Source: Theocolax elegans
Lineage: Eukaryota > Arthropoda > Insecta > Hymenoptera > Cerocephalidae
Reading direction: 5' to 3'
Length of the DNA: 64,000 nucleotides
Assembly: GCA_026168455.1 (NCBI GenBank)
Contig: CM047426.1
Span: 26,905,058 to 26,969,057 of the forward strand
Shown: piece after piece, positions 22,643 to 34,409 of the stretch
How positions within the stretch are numbered: the first letter of the stretch is position 1
How the letters are laid out: every line of letters begins with the position of its first letter
Translations under genes and position numbers: made by a program
Notes under the pieces: model-generated
Seen by the model: the letters and a program-made list of their open reading frames with translations, nothing else
Database searches by the model: none
What the model was told of the DNA's origin: nothing

Positions 22643-24224
22643 TACTTAAAGAATTCATTCGGAAATTCATTTTGAGTTATTTATGGAATTAGTAAAGCGG
22701 TTATTGAGTTCAAATTTATGAAAGTGTATACGAATTTTGCCCTGCTTTTCTGAAATTGATCGAAGTACTTTATAAAGTAACTAGTAATTCATGAAAGTTC
22801 GTCATAGATTATTCATAAGAATATATCAATGATAACACTTTAAGCTTCAAAATTAGTTTCTCAAAATTGTAGGAAACCTTTCTATATAATACAATAACTT
22901 GTTTTTCTCGTAATGATATTACTTCATCACCTGCAGATATTTAGTATTTCTCATTTTGACAGAAATTGATTTAAATCGTTAAATTTTCAGTTGTATCTCT
23001 GTTAATCTAAACATCACTTATTAACTTTATAATTATGCAAATAATACCTATATTGTCTACGCTTCAATTTATATAAACAGCATTACTAAATAAAACATTG
23101 GATATTTGTTTTTTTTTTTAAATATTTAAAAGAGCATTGGTCTATGTTACATATTTTATTTAGTTTTCCAATAGACAAACGGACTACAAATAAAATGTTT
23201 GTGCCGTTAATATTTTATTGAAAACACAAGTTCTTTAACTACGTACATTATCATCATTACTGATCAGCAGGAAAACTTGTCATAGATAATAAGACGTTAC
23301 TTTTTCCAATTTATAAATAATAAATTTCTAAATTGATCGTCTATATGTATAATAACGAACTAACAGATACTTGATTAATTTGCGTAAAGCTGCAACAATA
23401 AAGTAATATTTTATTACACTTGGGAAGCGTTGAATAACGAAAAAGAAACGAGACTATTCCTATCTGTAATATGCGTGTCGTTTCAGGTACCACTGTATAC
23501 ATACACGAGTATACACATACGCAAGCGCACGACGCGTCACTTCCAACTTCGAAGCGATGCGCCAGTAGACGGGTTGCGGTATTATACGCGATCCGGGCTC
23601 ATGTACAAAAGTTGGCATTAAGGAAAAAAAAATTCAATTTCATCCGTAATTTTTCGCTTCTGTATTTTTCATTCATTTCCTAAGAAACTTCGACGTTTTC
23701 ACTTGCAATATTCCATTTTAATAAAGCGTTGTTGTTTTGAAAAGAAACGATTCGCTCTGTAATGAATGCATCATTTATACATTCAATTTTGGTACTTTTG
23801 TTTGTTGGAGTGTACAAAATTATAGAGGAAAACTATACTTGGTTTAAGCAATGCGCATAGTTATGTAATTCATTATCACTATTTGCGATAAATTTTTTTC
23901 TTTATTTTTAGTGAATTTTGTATAGGTTCATGCATATTCAATTCTGGTTCGAGAATGGACAAGACGTTGACCTACTTTCAAGAAAAAAGTTATACCATAT
24001 CTGTAGGGTGTTGCTTATTGATAAAAAAAATGTACTTATTTGATCGCATTTATTTTCTCGATAAGAACATTAACATAAAATCAATTAAATTGTATTTTCA
24101 TGCGCTACTAAATGACGGATTAATTGTAATGTTCAATATGAAAATATTATGATTTTTAATAAATATAAAGTAGTAATAATGTAGCGAAGTAAAATCGCTA
24201 GTCATTGTATTAATCGTGAATTTT
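22643..24224. other. AT-rich sequence, no gene recognised
   Basis: Contains overlapping short frames at 23430-23621 and 23471-23683 in a CpG-richer patch (23490-23610) with no recognisable product, and a 65-codon frame at 23955-24152 of low-complexity composition. No RNA genes or repeat ends seen. Confidence 0.4.
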
Positions 24225-24299
24225 CTTTTCTGTTTCAGGTATGTAATGCACGCGACTACATTTGTACTCTAGAACTTATAAATCCAAGTGCACTACAAA
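24225..24299 (+). promoter_or_regulatory. Candidate recursive splice site with short RS-exon
   Basis: A pyrimidine-rich tract ending TTTTCTTTTCTGTTTCAG (AG at 24237-24238) is followed at once by GTATGT. The site is thus both a 3' and a 5' splice site, the arrangement of ratchet points in long insect introns. A second 5' splice motif, A|GTATGTAC, follows 61 bases later at 24299/24300, as seen for RS-exons. Alternatively this is an ordinary 61-base exon: the frame starting at its first base is open throughout (begins VCNARDYICTLE), while the other two contain stops. I do not recognise the peptide. A near-identical site is at 60041. Confidence 0.45.
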
Positions 24300-24690
24300 G
24301 TATGTACGCGATATAAAAATATATTTTCACATATTTGTTATTTTAAAATATGCATTGCAGATTAGCTTTTACCTTTTCTATAACATACAGGAATAGAAAT
24401 ATAGAGGGAAGGTGGGAGGGAAAGGTTTAAAGTATACTAAAATATAAGATAGTTTGTTCTAATTTGATTGCATAAAGCTGTTTACATTTAATTATACTAG
24501 ACAAACTTTTATGCAGAACACCATCGGGCTAGATAATGACTATTCAGCAGTCTACTTTTGTGTCTTATTTTGTTTGCTAAATTTACGTAAAAAAAGATTA
24601 ATCTTTTTAAAAGCATTGTCTATCCTACTGCATAAAATATATATCTTTATAAATTCTTTTAGTTTTAACAAATAAGTTACACACATTTAA

Positions 24691-25073
24691 GGGGATGTCA
24701 GACCCAGAAAATGGTCATTTTGTACTTTTTTTTATAAACAAATGAATAAAGTTTTTAAAAAATGCCGAACGTCAAGCCCTTAGGCATATTTTCAACAATA
24801 AACCCAAATTTTTCCAGATTTTTAAATCCATAATTTGATCACGATGTTTGGGTTGAAAGATGATACCTTTTTAGATCAATAATACCGACCAAACATTGTT
24901 TACTCAAGTATTATTTAAGTAATGTTTTTTCATTAAAAAATCAAAACGTCAAGACCTTCCTTATGTTTTTAGCTATCCGTATGAATGTTATTCAGATTTT
25001 TAATGCAAAATATTTTAGATATAGTTTTTGGGTTAAAAGGTGCAGATTCCTGTAATTTAGGCCCGACATCCCG
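24691..25073. mobile_element. TTAA-type MITE, family 2, intact copy
   Basis: 383 bp bounded by TTAA on both sides (24687-24690, 25074-25077). TIRs are GGGGATGTCAGACC on the left and, read inward, CGGGATGTCGGGCC on the right. Two further copies (38275-38637, 45010-45355) are in the opposite orientation and share internal blocks such as AACCCAAAAATTATATCTAAAATAT. No coding capacity. TTAA ends point to mobilisation by a piggyBac-type transposase. Confidence 0.75.
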
Positions 25074-25077
25074 TTAA

Positions 25078-26420
25078 AGTTGTAAATTGAACCAAATTTG
25101 ATTTTAATATAGAAACTATTTGATTTACAATAATTTTATCAAAAATCTTTTCATATGTTGGTTTTGCTTATTGCCTCTTCAAATGCAATTTCACGTGATA
25201 GTTATATACTATCTATTACCGACCTTCTTTGCAATTAAAACACTTCCGTTTGTATGAATTAACAATACGAATTTTACATTCGAAATTTAACAAAATTTGA
25301 AGAGCGTTTGAAGCCTATAAAATGCGAAACTCTGATAAATTGTAAAAGATAAACGTTTATGTACACCGTTTGTTTTACAGCAACTTTTGATTTGCATCTA
25401 CTACTTAATGAAAAATTGCATTCTTTCTAAATGTGAAATTATTGCAAAGTGTTAAATTACATATTTTACAAATAAAAATACACATACATGTTTAGCGTCA
25501 CACCATCTGTTAATTCAGGTATTACATTTATCACAAATTCATATTTATGTCTCTGAAAACTATAAACTCTTGTAAGATCTTCGTTGTTGTTGCTGTACAC
25601 CTCGTTAAGTTTCTAGCTCTACCAAAACTTATTGTAAAGTACTTTAGATTGCACATTTTGAATATTCCACCATAGGGTAGAGAAAAAGTAAAATTTAAAT
25701 ACAGTGCAATGTATATGACTTTATTAAAGCATGGAGAGATTTACTAGTATTGTTGTAAATTACAATTTTATAAATAAATATAAGAAACATTAAATCAGTT
25801 AAAGTTTAATGCACTATTATAAATTAAAAATTGAATAAGAAAAATGGCAGGAAGTACACATAGTTTTATGAGAATTTACGTAATTGCAATACCGTGGATA
25901 CATGGAGTCTCAAATGACTTATAATAATACCTTTTAATACATAGAGATTTTATTACATCACTAATGATGAAAAATGTTGTATGAAAATGTTAAATATTTT
26001 ATCAGTCGGTGATCATTTTAATGTACGTATAATTTTAATGATTCTGTCTGAAGTAAAATGCAATTTAAATATTACACCAATTAAAATATGTAGAACAGAA
26101 TAAAATATAGCATATATAGGATCGTACATGTGTAAATAACCGTGCTATCACACTAGAATCGGAAGCGTTGGCACGCCCTTAGAAGAATTAACTCGCAAAG
26201 TCGCAAACAAAAATCTTATCGTCAGTATAGATAAAAATATTAAAAAAAAGTCCTGTCGCAAACGACACTGAATATTTAATAGTAAACAAATACATTGATA
26301 GCAACCGTGAATCGTCGAAATGAAAAAGAAATTTTTGGACAAGATACATGAGGATCATTGCGTCACCTTAACGATAAGAAATTGAGCGGTAAATGACAAA
26401 TTTACGGTGTAGCCAGAGGC
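25078..26420. other. AT-rich sequence left of the CpG island
   Basis: No recognised feature. The minus-strand frame 26148-26342 is short and hydrophobic, without start context or domains. If a leftward gene starts in the CpG island, this is the beginning of its first intron. Confidence 0.4.
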
Positions 26421-27200
26421 GATCAGTACTTTGCGTCTCGCGCGAAAGATAGAAAAGTAGTCTTACCGTGGGGTTGTCGGGTAAGTCGCTTTAACAGGAC
26501 TTGGCCTCGGCGATGCCGGCGGAAGCGCTCGCCGCTAAACGAGAAAGTCCGCAAGCTCGATTGAGAGAGGGAGAGACGGCGAAGGTGGCGTCGGCGTCGC
26601 GACGCCCGCGTCAGTCGGCAGCCCGACCTCGAACCGAGTGCTGCGTCGCTCCGCGTAAAGTCGCGTAAACAACCGGGCAGCGAACGTGACCCGGTCACGA
26701 TGCCAGGAAGAGCCCGTTAAGATCGATCGCGCTCATCGTGCACGTCGGTTATTCACGCGAGCTAACCTAGAACGCGTGTGTGTGACCGACCGGGACCCAG
26801 GGGGCGGCGGGATCCAACCCTCCCTCCCTCCCTCCCTCCCCCTCCCACTCGACGCACCTCGCGCAACGACCCCCCACACTCCCGACGATAACCCTTTCCC
26901 ACCCCCGTTCGGCCTCGGGCTCGGGCTCCTGCTTTCGCGCGAGGTGGATTCCCCTCGTCGGGCTCGAAAATCCCCCGAGTCGGATGTAGAGCGCGAGCGC
27001 GCTGCGCGGGAAAAGATGGTGACCGAGGGGCGCAGCTGCAGCGCGTGACGCACACACGAGGTGCTGGAGGAGTTCATCCGCGGAGGTGGTGGTGTTACTG
27101 GCCGTTGACCCTGTATGCCCGCGCACCCGACGAGCCACGTACCCTGTCCGCCAGGTCGGCAGACTGTCATGTTTCATGTTGCAGTGGTGCTTTATACGAC
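26421..27200 (-). promoter_or_regulatory. CpG island, probable promoter and first exon
   Basis: This is the most GC- and CpG-rich stretch of the window, in sharp contrast to its flanks. On the minus strand a strong 5' splice site, CCACG|GTAAGAC, ends an exon at 26467, so a first exon transcribed leftward from within the island is the simplest reading. Frames on both strands (minus 26423-26698, 26733-27170, 26767-27336; plus 26686-27048) are arginine-, proline- and glycine-rich as expected of translated untranslated-region DNA, and no domain is recognisable. A plus-strand motif CGG|GTAAGT at 26480 gives a competing, less likely reading. The product of the gene cannot be told from here. Confidence 0.5.
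26818..26846. repeat. (CCCT)n microsatellite in CpG island
   Basis: Run of about six CCCT units ending in CCCCCTCCC, inside the island. On the minus strand it is a purine GGGA run of the sort common in 5' leaders. Confidence 0.85.
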
Positions 27201-30200
27201 GACGTCGAAAAGGTGCGAGATCTTCACGGACGTCCACGCTTTTCTCTCCTATACTGCGTTTAATCTTCCCTTCGCTCCCAAGATCTTTGTGAATGCTGGT
27301 TTGATAAGACGTTTCGTTACCCGGACTCATTGCCATTTATTATTTATCTTGGCATCTTCAGCGATCGAACCTGTTTATCGTAGCCAACCTATTTTTGTCC
27401 CAATTGCATTAAGATTTACTTAAGATGCGCGTGGTTACACACTTACGGTTTTATAATCATGTATATGAGATATGTACTGACCCAGAATATTATTTATCAA
27501 CTTATTCTTCTGGTTCCAAGTATTACTTATGTCTGATTATTAATTATATGCTCATCTCATGTTCAACTTCTTATCATTCCAGCACAATCAGTCGAATAAT
27601 AATTTCCACGAATTTCGTACGTGAAAACTTTAAAATCCGCATCGCCTTGTATAGTGAGTGAATCAAGTTCCTAACCTAAACCAAAAGATAGGCTACTTTC
27701 GAATGATTAATTTATTCAGTTATGGTGGAATTAAAATTAAAGTAATTATATAATTTTAATATTTATATTAATAATCAATCGATTAACTCAAATTTTGTTT
27801 TATTCTCGCTGCTTATTGGATTATTCGTTGAAATTATTTGAAAATAAACGCAACGAAAGTAGTAAAACTAATGAGTTTTAAATCAAAGATTTTTAATTTT
27901 ATTAAAAAAATTTTTGTACATGTTTATTTATATGCGTATGTATGAAATTTTTTCTCCGAATGTTATTTAATCTCGAACAAAATTCGTGGATATTGTTCTT
28001 TATATTTTAATTAAATATACACCAATATTGAATTTTTCACCTATTTGACAAGTGACCATTCATTCTCGCGATATTAAGAATATATTAAGCAGATGTTCTA
28101 TGAACATTTATCGTCACGTTTATGGGTTTCGCGTTGAGTTACATGACGTTCATGTCGGTGGTTAATTTTGCTAAGTGAGTCCATTAAGACTTGATTGCAT
28201 TTTACCGTGAGATTTCGCAGACTCAAATCTCGTCTATTTGCTATCGAGTGTCTAAAATTTAGATAATTTCTCGATACTTCATTAGTGATTCAATATTAAT
28301 TATCGGTTTCACAGAGTTTTCTAAACTAATAATCACTACTATTTTCAAACGTACGCGTACACACTTTATATATGATTTGCTTCTTGTAATAGAATTCAAA
28401 TTCATTTTAATAAGAGAATTATAAGTTTTATTAATTAAAATATATGTGAAAAAGCATGATTATCAAACTATTTTAATAAACGTCGATTTAAGGTTATCGA
28501 TAATTAAAATACCTGTCTGCGATAAGGTAGGAATATAAGAGAACATTTTTCAAAGTTCATTATATTGAATAATTTAATCAATTTATATTAAACTTTGATT
28601 GGAAGAAACATCAATTATTCATTTAAAATAATAAAATAATGATAGACATTTGGATCAATATTTTAGACTAAAAAATAGTTAATGTCATTATTGCGAAGAA
28701 ATACATTAAAAAATTAATTATAGACGCTTTTTAATTTTCAACAAATGTATATAAAATGTTATTTTGAAATGAAATATGCTATTATTTTTTTTTTCTTTTG
28801 GTTACGTAATGTATTTTGATTTTTTAATTGCTCGAGTATTTTCAAGAGTAAAAGTCAGACATTGACGTTTTTTTGCTATGTCACCCTACAGTGCGTAACA
28901 AAAAAATAGTAAATATTCCTTTCAATGAAAATCACCTACAACACCACTAAATTAATGTTTTCTTTCTCTCTCTGTCTTTTTCTATTTGAACTTGACAGCA
29001 AGTGCCAAAACACAAATATTCGAGGCTTGTTTTATATTTTCACTTTGCGATAGACACTTGCCAAAAACATCAAAACCTTTGTATACATATAAACATGAAC
29101 TACACTTCTCCGAAGTTAAAACAATTATGAAACTTGATTCATATTCATTCAAAGTTACGATAACCGTACAAGTTATTCCCCTGCTGGTTTCTAAAGTTCA
29201 CATTGCATAATCGTTCTATTATTTTATTCCGATTCTCATATTATTACGCGAGAAAAATAATATTTGACGACTAAAATAAATTCTTTTTTGTATTTCCTGT
29301 TAAGTATCTCTTAGTATTTATCTTAACCTAAAAACCTATCTGAAATTCCGTTCTTACTCGTACTCCGATATTTTTTTCTTGTTGAAATGTTATTCTTGTC
29401 GCGTTGGGAAGTTTCACATGCAGATATGCTTTTGTCCGTGATATATTCGTAATACTTCTCTTGTCATGTTCCCTCGGTTTTCGATGTTACGTTTATCGAC
29501 GATGCTCGAGGACTCGAAAGATCACATTCCTATAAAGAAGTCCTTCGTCAATAACGTCTTGTCAAAGGAAGCGTCCTTATCTCGCAATTTTTTGTTTTTT
29601 ACTTTAATCGGGTACATTACCGTTCTCCCTCGGCACAATTTTAAATCGATCGTTTATACACTTGTATTTTACTTGCTTATGCGTATGTGTGTGTATGTAC
29701 ACTTAAAACATTTTTTAGTCAGGTTTTTCCATATACGTAGACTAAACTTGACTTAATTGTAAAAACTTTATTTAATTAAAAGTTTAACATTTCACAGCAA
29801 ACTTCAACTCGTATAAAATTAAGATTTGCATACAATTTTTTACGATACAACCCAAGTAAATAATAGAGTAATTATAAAAATTAAATTAAACATCGCATTT
29901 TAGTAAATTGAGGTAAATGCATGTACTTTTTATATTTGTCAAACGCTGAAATATTAAAATTACACTGTTAAAATTATTATCATCATCGTGTATTATAAGA
30001 ATAGCTTTTGAAATGTGCTATCGGAAAAATACTTTCTTATCGGTATTTTAATTATATTTAAATAAACATATGTGCTGTATTCGATTGATTTAATATTTAT
30101 ACACTTTATTGAATGGTCTGTATGAACCTTGATGTTTCTCTGCGTATACTTATTTTTAAAACCATTAGACTATGGATTTATGCTCGGCAAATCCATCTCT

Positions 30201-31719
30201 CCCGGTACAGCACGTTCATCGTGGAGTAATCAGATTAACGTATTCACCAACTTCCCATGATTCCTCACACCCATCACTCTGCGCTCGGTGTAATTGGAAT
30301 TGTAATGCTTATATGTATACACACACACGTGTTCTTAAACTAAATCAACAAAGTACGAAACTTTACGTATGAATAATCGGAACAATGACCTTCATACCGA
30401 ATCAACAATATTAAATGAGAAATATTAGATATTTGTTAAAATTCTAGTTGTTTAATTTTAGAATGTACTTATAGATATATGGAAGAGAATTTAAAAAGGG
30501 GAATCTGTATAATTGTTGGAACGTCTAGGTGTAATTTGTAGATCATCGTTATACTTTAAATAACGATGTTTTATTTTATTACATATTTTTATAGATATTC
30601 TATTTATCCAGTAAAAAAATTGGAGAACTAAAGCGATGAACATATTGAATATATACATACACACATACACATTCTTCTTTGTATATTAAATACATAAAAT
30701 AATTTACTATTTCTAAATTTGAATACATTTTTTATTTCATCGTTCAACTTCAAATAAAGTTATATTAATAGTGGAAATTCATTCTACCTTTCGCAATCGG
30801 AATAATGAAATTATAACCCAAACGTTCCTCGATAATAATGGATAAAAAAATATCGTCGGTATTTAGTCTTAATCAATCACTCGAAAATAAATTTAATCAA
30901 TCTCAGTCTCCGTAACTCGACCGTCTCAATCTCGCGTCACGTTCAAGACTTTCCCTCGGACAGTCTTGGATTGGTCGAGTAGTCAACGAGACACTATACC
31001 GGTGCACCGAGGAGTGGCATCAAGCCAATAGGCAACTTTGATTAGAGGGGCCAATGTCGCGACCTCTCTAAGGAGCGGCACACTCAACTTCAACCTATGC
31101 AGGGGAGTATAGATAACTTCCAGGAACCATTACTAAGATTTGCAATTAATTGCGTGGGTCGAAATTTCGTTTTCGTATTAGACATTGATTTTATCGGTCA
31201 CCTCGGGTCATCCAATTGAAGGAAGTGATTTTATTTAGAAAACGTACAATTAGTATTTATGGAAGAATGTATTACAAATTTTCTTCTGACTTTGAAAACA
31301 TACTTTATTGAATTATAAATGTTTTGCCTGGATGACGACGGATTCGTCATATTTTAAACTTCGGATTACAGGTACATGTGATACATTACCAAACTCTCTT
31401 AAACTATTTTATAACTTGATTATCATAATACATGTTAATAAAATACGAGTAGTTTTCTTTTTCGTTTATTTAAAATAAAAAACACTTTACAAACTTTTAT
31501 GAATCTCCATTACCTGGAGGTCAACTCCACTTCTTACAAATCTTGGATAATACTACTTTAGGTATTTCTTAGATTTCCTAAGAAGATTTTAAAAATTCTT
31601 TGTATGCATTTTTGATTATTTTCGTAATTACAAAGCTCGACTTTCTCATCCATAAAGAAAGATTATATTCACTTATTGATGACTGGTAATAAATTTAATA
31701 ATATAATAACAATAACTTA
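27201..31719. other. 4.5 kb region without recognised genes
   Basis: Mostly AT-rich. 27201-27460 still has some CpG from the island edge. A GC-richer block at about 30900-31150 has several CCAAT-type sequences (ATTGG near 30970, CCAAT at 31024 and 31051) and could be regulatory. Frames at 27425-27661, 28986-29210, 29466-29756 and 30172-30372 have no recognisable domains. No RNA genes. Confidence 0.4.
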
Positions 31720-31858
31720 CCCTAGTAGAAATCTGACGATAAATGTAACGTTTTTTAAGCCAAAAAATGGTCAAGTGTCATAAAATACCCAATAAATGGC
31801 TAATTAATGGCAAATTTAGAGTTTTATTTAACCTTCAAATGGTAAATTTCTACTAGGG
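31720..31858. mobile_element. 139 bp MITE, CCCTAGTAGAAAT TIRs
   Basis: CCCTAGTAGAAAT at 31720 and ATTTCTACTAGGG to 31858 form a perfect 13 bp terminal inverted repeat. The interior has a repeated AATGGC/AATGGT motif. No target duplication is visible. A single copy in the window, so the family is undefined. Confidence 0.6.
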
Positions 31859-33629
31859 TTGCCAAGACTAAAATATATAAAAAATTATTGTTACATATTT
31901 AAAAATATATAATATTTGTTAAATTACCAGGAAATGTTTATTAATCGTTAAAAGATATTAAATTTATTCATCGAAAGTAAAGTGTATTGTGAATATCTAG
32001 TTATGATTAAACCTTCATAGTGTAATGTAATGTAAATTTAGTGCTATTATGTTGACGTATACGAGAAACAAAATAATATTTTAAATGCTTTGTACTTATA
32101 ATCCTAATACCGTCCATCTCCAATTATTTGATACTAAAAGTCAGTTTTCGATATCCCATCGTTTTATCAACTTTAATAGCAACAAAGAAGTATCTATACC
32201 CCTACGAATCCATACACTACGGTCATTGAACGAACGTCGAGACTAAGCTCATTAGCGATAGCGTAACAGGTGCATTGAACCCCTCTATCGTCGTCCTTGC
32301 TATCGTCGTCTATTATTTTCTCGATCCCATTCGTTGCGAGAACGAATTTTTCCGATATCAAAAGAATGCTTGGTCCTTTATCTCCATCCGGTATCCGAAA
32401 GAAAGGTACTCTTCGAGCTTTACACCCTGACCGTTCACCTCATAAATCCCTTGCGAGGTTAACGTTGCGAGGTGCACTCGACCGACGTCTCGTGCGCATC
32501 GCTCTCTTTTCCGCACTTTTCTTAAAACTTTTATTCTTGGATCTTCGTTACTATGCAAGCATCAATATTGCGAGATCCGATGTTCAATTGTTTCTAAGTG
32601 AGGTTTCTTCCTTCGATCTCGTATTGATCTTCCATTTTCTGATTATTTAATAAAGCGTTTGAGAATTTAACTGAATTATTAATCATTTGTTCTAAAATTG
32701 GTAATATCATCCCCATTACAGTTTTTGTATCGCAATAAATTGTAGAGATATAATCAAAAAAGATTTTTAAAAACTATATATGTATATTATTATAGTGTAT
32801 ATTTACCAAAACGTGAATTGAAAATAGAATTGTCTTAAGCATTATATTGTTATGTACCACTATTTTTGCAGAATATTTAGGATAATACAGGTATTAAACA
32901 CATGATTCCTTATAATTTTGAATACCTAATCTAAAACAGTGTTAATACACTTGATAGAACGTGATACGCTAAATACGTGATACCAACTCTATGTAGGAAA
33001 AATTAATGTTTGTAAATTTTCTCGGAACTTTCATATAGTAATCAATTATAACGCACACATTTTAACATTTTTAATCCAGTACGCTTACGTAATGGACAAA
33101 ATACTCTGGGGGTAACAAACGCGACCTATATATTGCTATACGTTTGTTAGCAGTGAATTTTTATGTAACAAAGCGGAATTCTTATACAAATTTTAGTATA
33201 GCATTTATTACTCAGATTACCGTTTTTGCAATTTATTTAACGACTGACAAACGTTAATAACTGAGAATAACAAAGCATCGGTCATTATACGTTCACGTAT
33301 ATACAATACGATTGTAAATAATCGATTTTAAATTATGAAATTGTTATTTTTTAATATTACATTTAGTAAATATTACTATAATAAGAAATAAACAGCGATT
33401 ACTTTCTTTTGAATTTATGTTGAATATTACATAATTATGAAATTTATGTACAGCTGAGTTTGTTAGTTTTGGGTAAAGTTGCCTACACGTGTGTGTAATA
33501 TTCACATGTTACTGTCATTTACATACATTACACCAACCAATAATTCCATAAATAGTTTGAGAAATATGATTTAATTCATATTATCGAATAATATTTACAC
33601 TATCCATCAATTTTATTGAAATGTTGTGT
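31859..33629. other. Region without recognised genes
   Basis: AT-rich except for about 32110-32600, which is CpG-richer and holds frames on both strands (32297-32650 plus, 32358-32558 minus) without recognisable domains. That stretch may contain an exon or enhancer. Confidence 0.4.
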
Positions 33630-33633
33630 ACAT

Positions 33634-33857
33634 TGTTGCGTATGGAGAAGGTGATAGGAGAGGACCGAATAAAAAATTGATCGGACGCCGGGACTCGAAC
33701 CGAGGATCCGCGAGTTTCCAGTCACGAGACCTAACCACTAGGCCACCGTCCGCGATTACTTGTTGTAGTTGCATTCGTCATGATATTTCGCGTTTCGGTC
33801 ATCCTACACCGTTCTCACACACGCGCCGATCCGCGCGTCGATGTTACGTACGTAACA
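33634..33857 (-). repeat. TRIM 3' LTR (minus-strand orientation)
   Basis: The 224 bp terminal repeat is identical base for base to 34182-34405. The termini TGTTGCGTA/TACGTAACA are themselves inverted repeats with one mismatch. It contains a 73-base tRNA-like stretch and the palindrome GTTACGTACGTAAC at one end. Confidence 0.85.
33681..33753 (-). repeat. tRNA-like pol III promoter in LTR
   Basis: On the minus strand this 73-base stretch has a perfect A box (TGGCCTAGTGG) and a perfect B box (GGTTCGAGTCC) at tRNA spacing. The acceptor halves GCGGACG and CGTCCGA pair at six of seven positions. The D arm (GGCC/GGTC) folds. The anticodon stem closes only with an 8-base loop (CTGGAAAC), and the T stem has a central mismatch, so it is unlikely to be a working tRNA. 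A tRNA scanner could call it a Ser-like or undetermined tRNA or pseudogene. Within a retroelement LTR it is best read as a captured tRNA that supplies a pol III promoter. Confidence 0.75.
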
Positions 33858-34181
33858 CCTCCGACGGCCGGGAATACGACGTCCTCGTCGTGTTTTTATT
33901 GTCATTACACCTCCGGATTATTTTTATTCGTCATTTACTCTTCTTTATCGACGCGTCTCTCGGATCCGCTGCGTGGAACTTCTGACTTCACGGGGACGAA
34001 ACGCTATATTTCTTTATTTTTGAGGCTCGTTCGCTCGGTATACTTAATTATTATTTTTTCTTCATTAATTAGACCACGGAGGATAATGTAGGAAATGATT
34101 TTTACGTGGGTTCGTTCACTCGAGAGAGATACCAGCAGTGAATTAGTGGATTCTACTCTCCCGCACTAGGGATGCCATTTA
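33858..34181 (-). other. TRIM internal region with PBS and PPT
   Basis: 324 bp without coding capacity. In minus-strand reading the primer binding site candidate is at plus-strand 34158-34177, separated from the LTR (34182) by four bases, and the polypurine-like GGCCGTCGGAGG abuts the other LTR at 33858. I could not assign the priming tRNA. The plus-strand frames here are shadows. Confidence 0.65.
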
Positions 34182-34405
34182 TGTTGCGTATGGAGAAGGT
34201 GATAGGAGAGGACCGAATAAAAAATTGATCGGACGCCGGGACTCGAACCGAGGATCCGCGAGTTTCCAGTCACGAGACCTAACCACTAGGCCACCGTCCG
34301 CGATTACTTGTTGTAGTTGCATTCGTCATGATATTTCGCGTTTCGGTCATCCTACACCGTTCTCACACACGCGCCGATCCGCGCGTCGATGTTACGTACG
34401 TAACA
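34182..34405 (-). repeat. TRIM 5' LTR (minus-strand orientation)
   Basis: Identical to 33634-33857. The adjoining ACAT at 34406-34409 matches the ACAT before the other LTR, so the element is complete and its insertion is undisturbed. Confidence 0.85.
34229..34301 (-). repeat. tRNA-like pol III promoter in LTR, second copy
   Basis: Same 73 bases as at 33681-33753. In minus-strand orientation this copy lies in the 5' LTR, so transcription from its internal promoter would run into the element. That is the useful position for making a genomic transcript, although pol III would start inside the LTR. Confidence 0.75.
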
Positions 34406-34409
34406 ACAT

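Larger units (their letters stand above)
33634..34405 (-). mobile_element. TRIM: miniature LTR retroelement, intact
   Basis: Two identical 224 bp direct repeats (33634-33857 and 34182-34405) start TGTTGCGTA and end TACGTAACA, giving the TG...CA ends of LTRs. They flank 324 bp of non-coding sequence. ACAT directly outside each end (33630-33633, 34406-34409) is a 4 bp target duplication. Read on the minus strand, TGGCATCCCTAGTGCGGGAG begins 4 bases after the 5' LTR, where a tRNA primer binding site belongs, and the purine-rich GGCCGTCGGAGG precedes the 3' LTR as a polypurine tract. The element is 772 bp with no gag or pol, hence a TRIM. Identical LTRs imply very recent insertion. Each LTR holds a tRNA-like sequence in the sense orientation. 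Such elements have been reported from a harvester ant; relationship to that family needs an alignment. Confidence 0.85.

Noticed and set aside
25505..25520. Further AG|GTA junctions (25510, 32889, 38070, 53266, 56515, 63049) as recursive splice sites
   Set aside because: They lack a pyrimidine tract or have a poor 5' splice sequence, unlike 24239 and 60041.
33681..33753. Functional nuclear tRNA gene (and its twin at 34229-34301)
   Set aside because: A and B boxes are perfect, but the anticodon loop has eight bases, the T stem has a central mismatch, the first acceptor pair is broken, and both copies lie inside identical LTRs of a TRIM.
33634..34091. Plus-strand open frames 33626-33985, 33780-34091 and 34225-34416 as genes
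   Set aside because: They run through the TRIM LTR and internal region on the opposite strand and repeat each other because the LTRs are identical.
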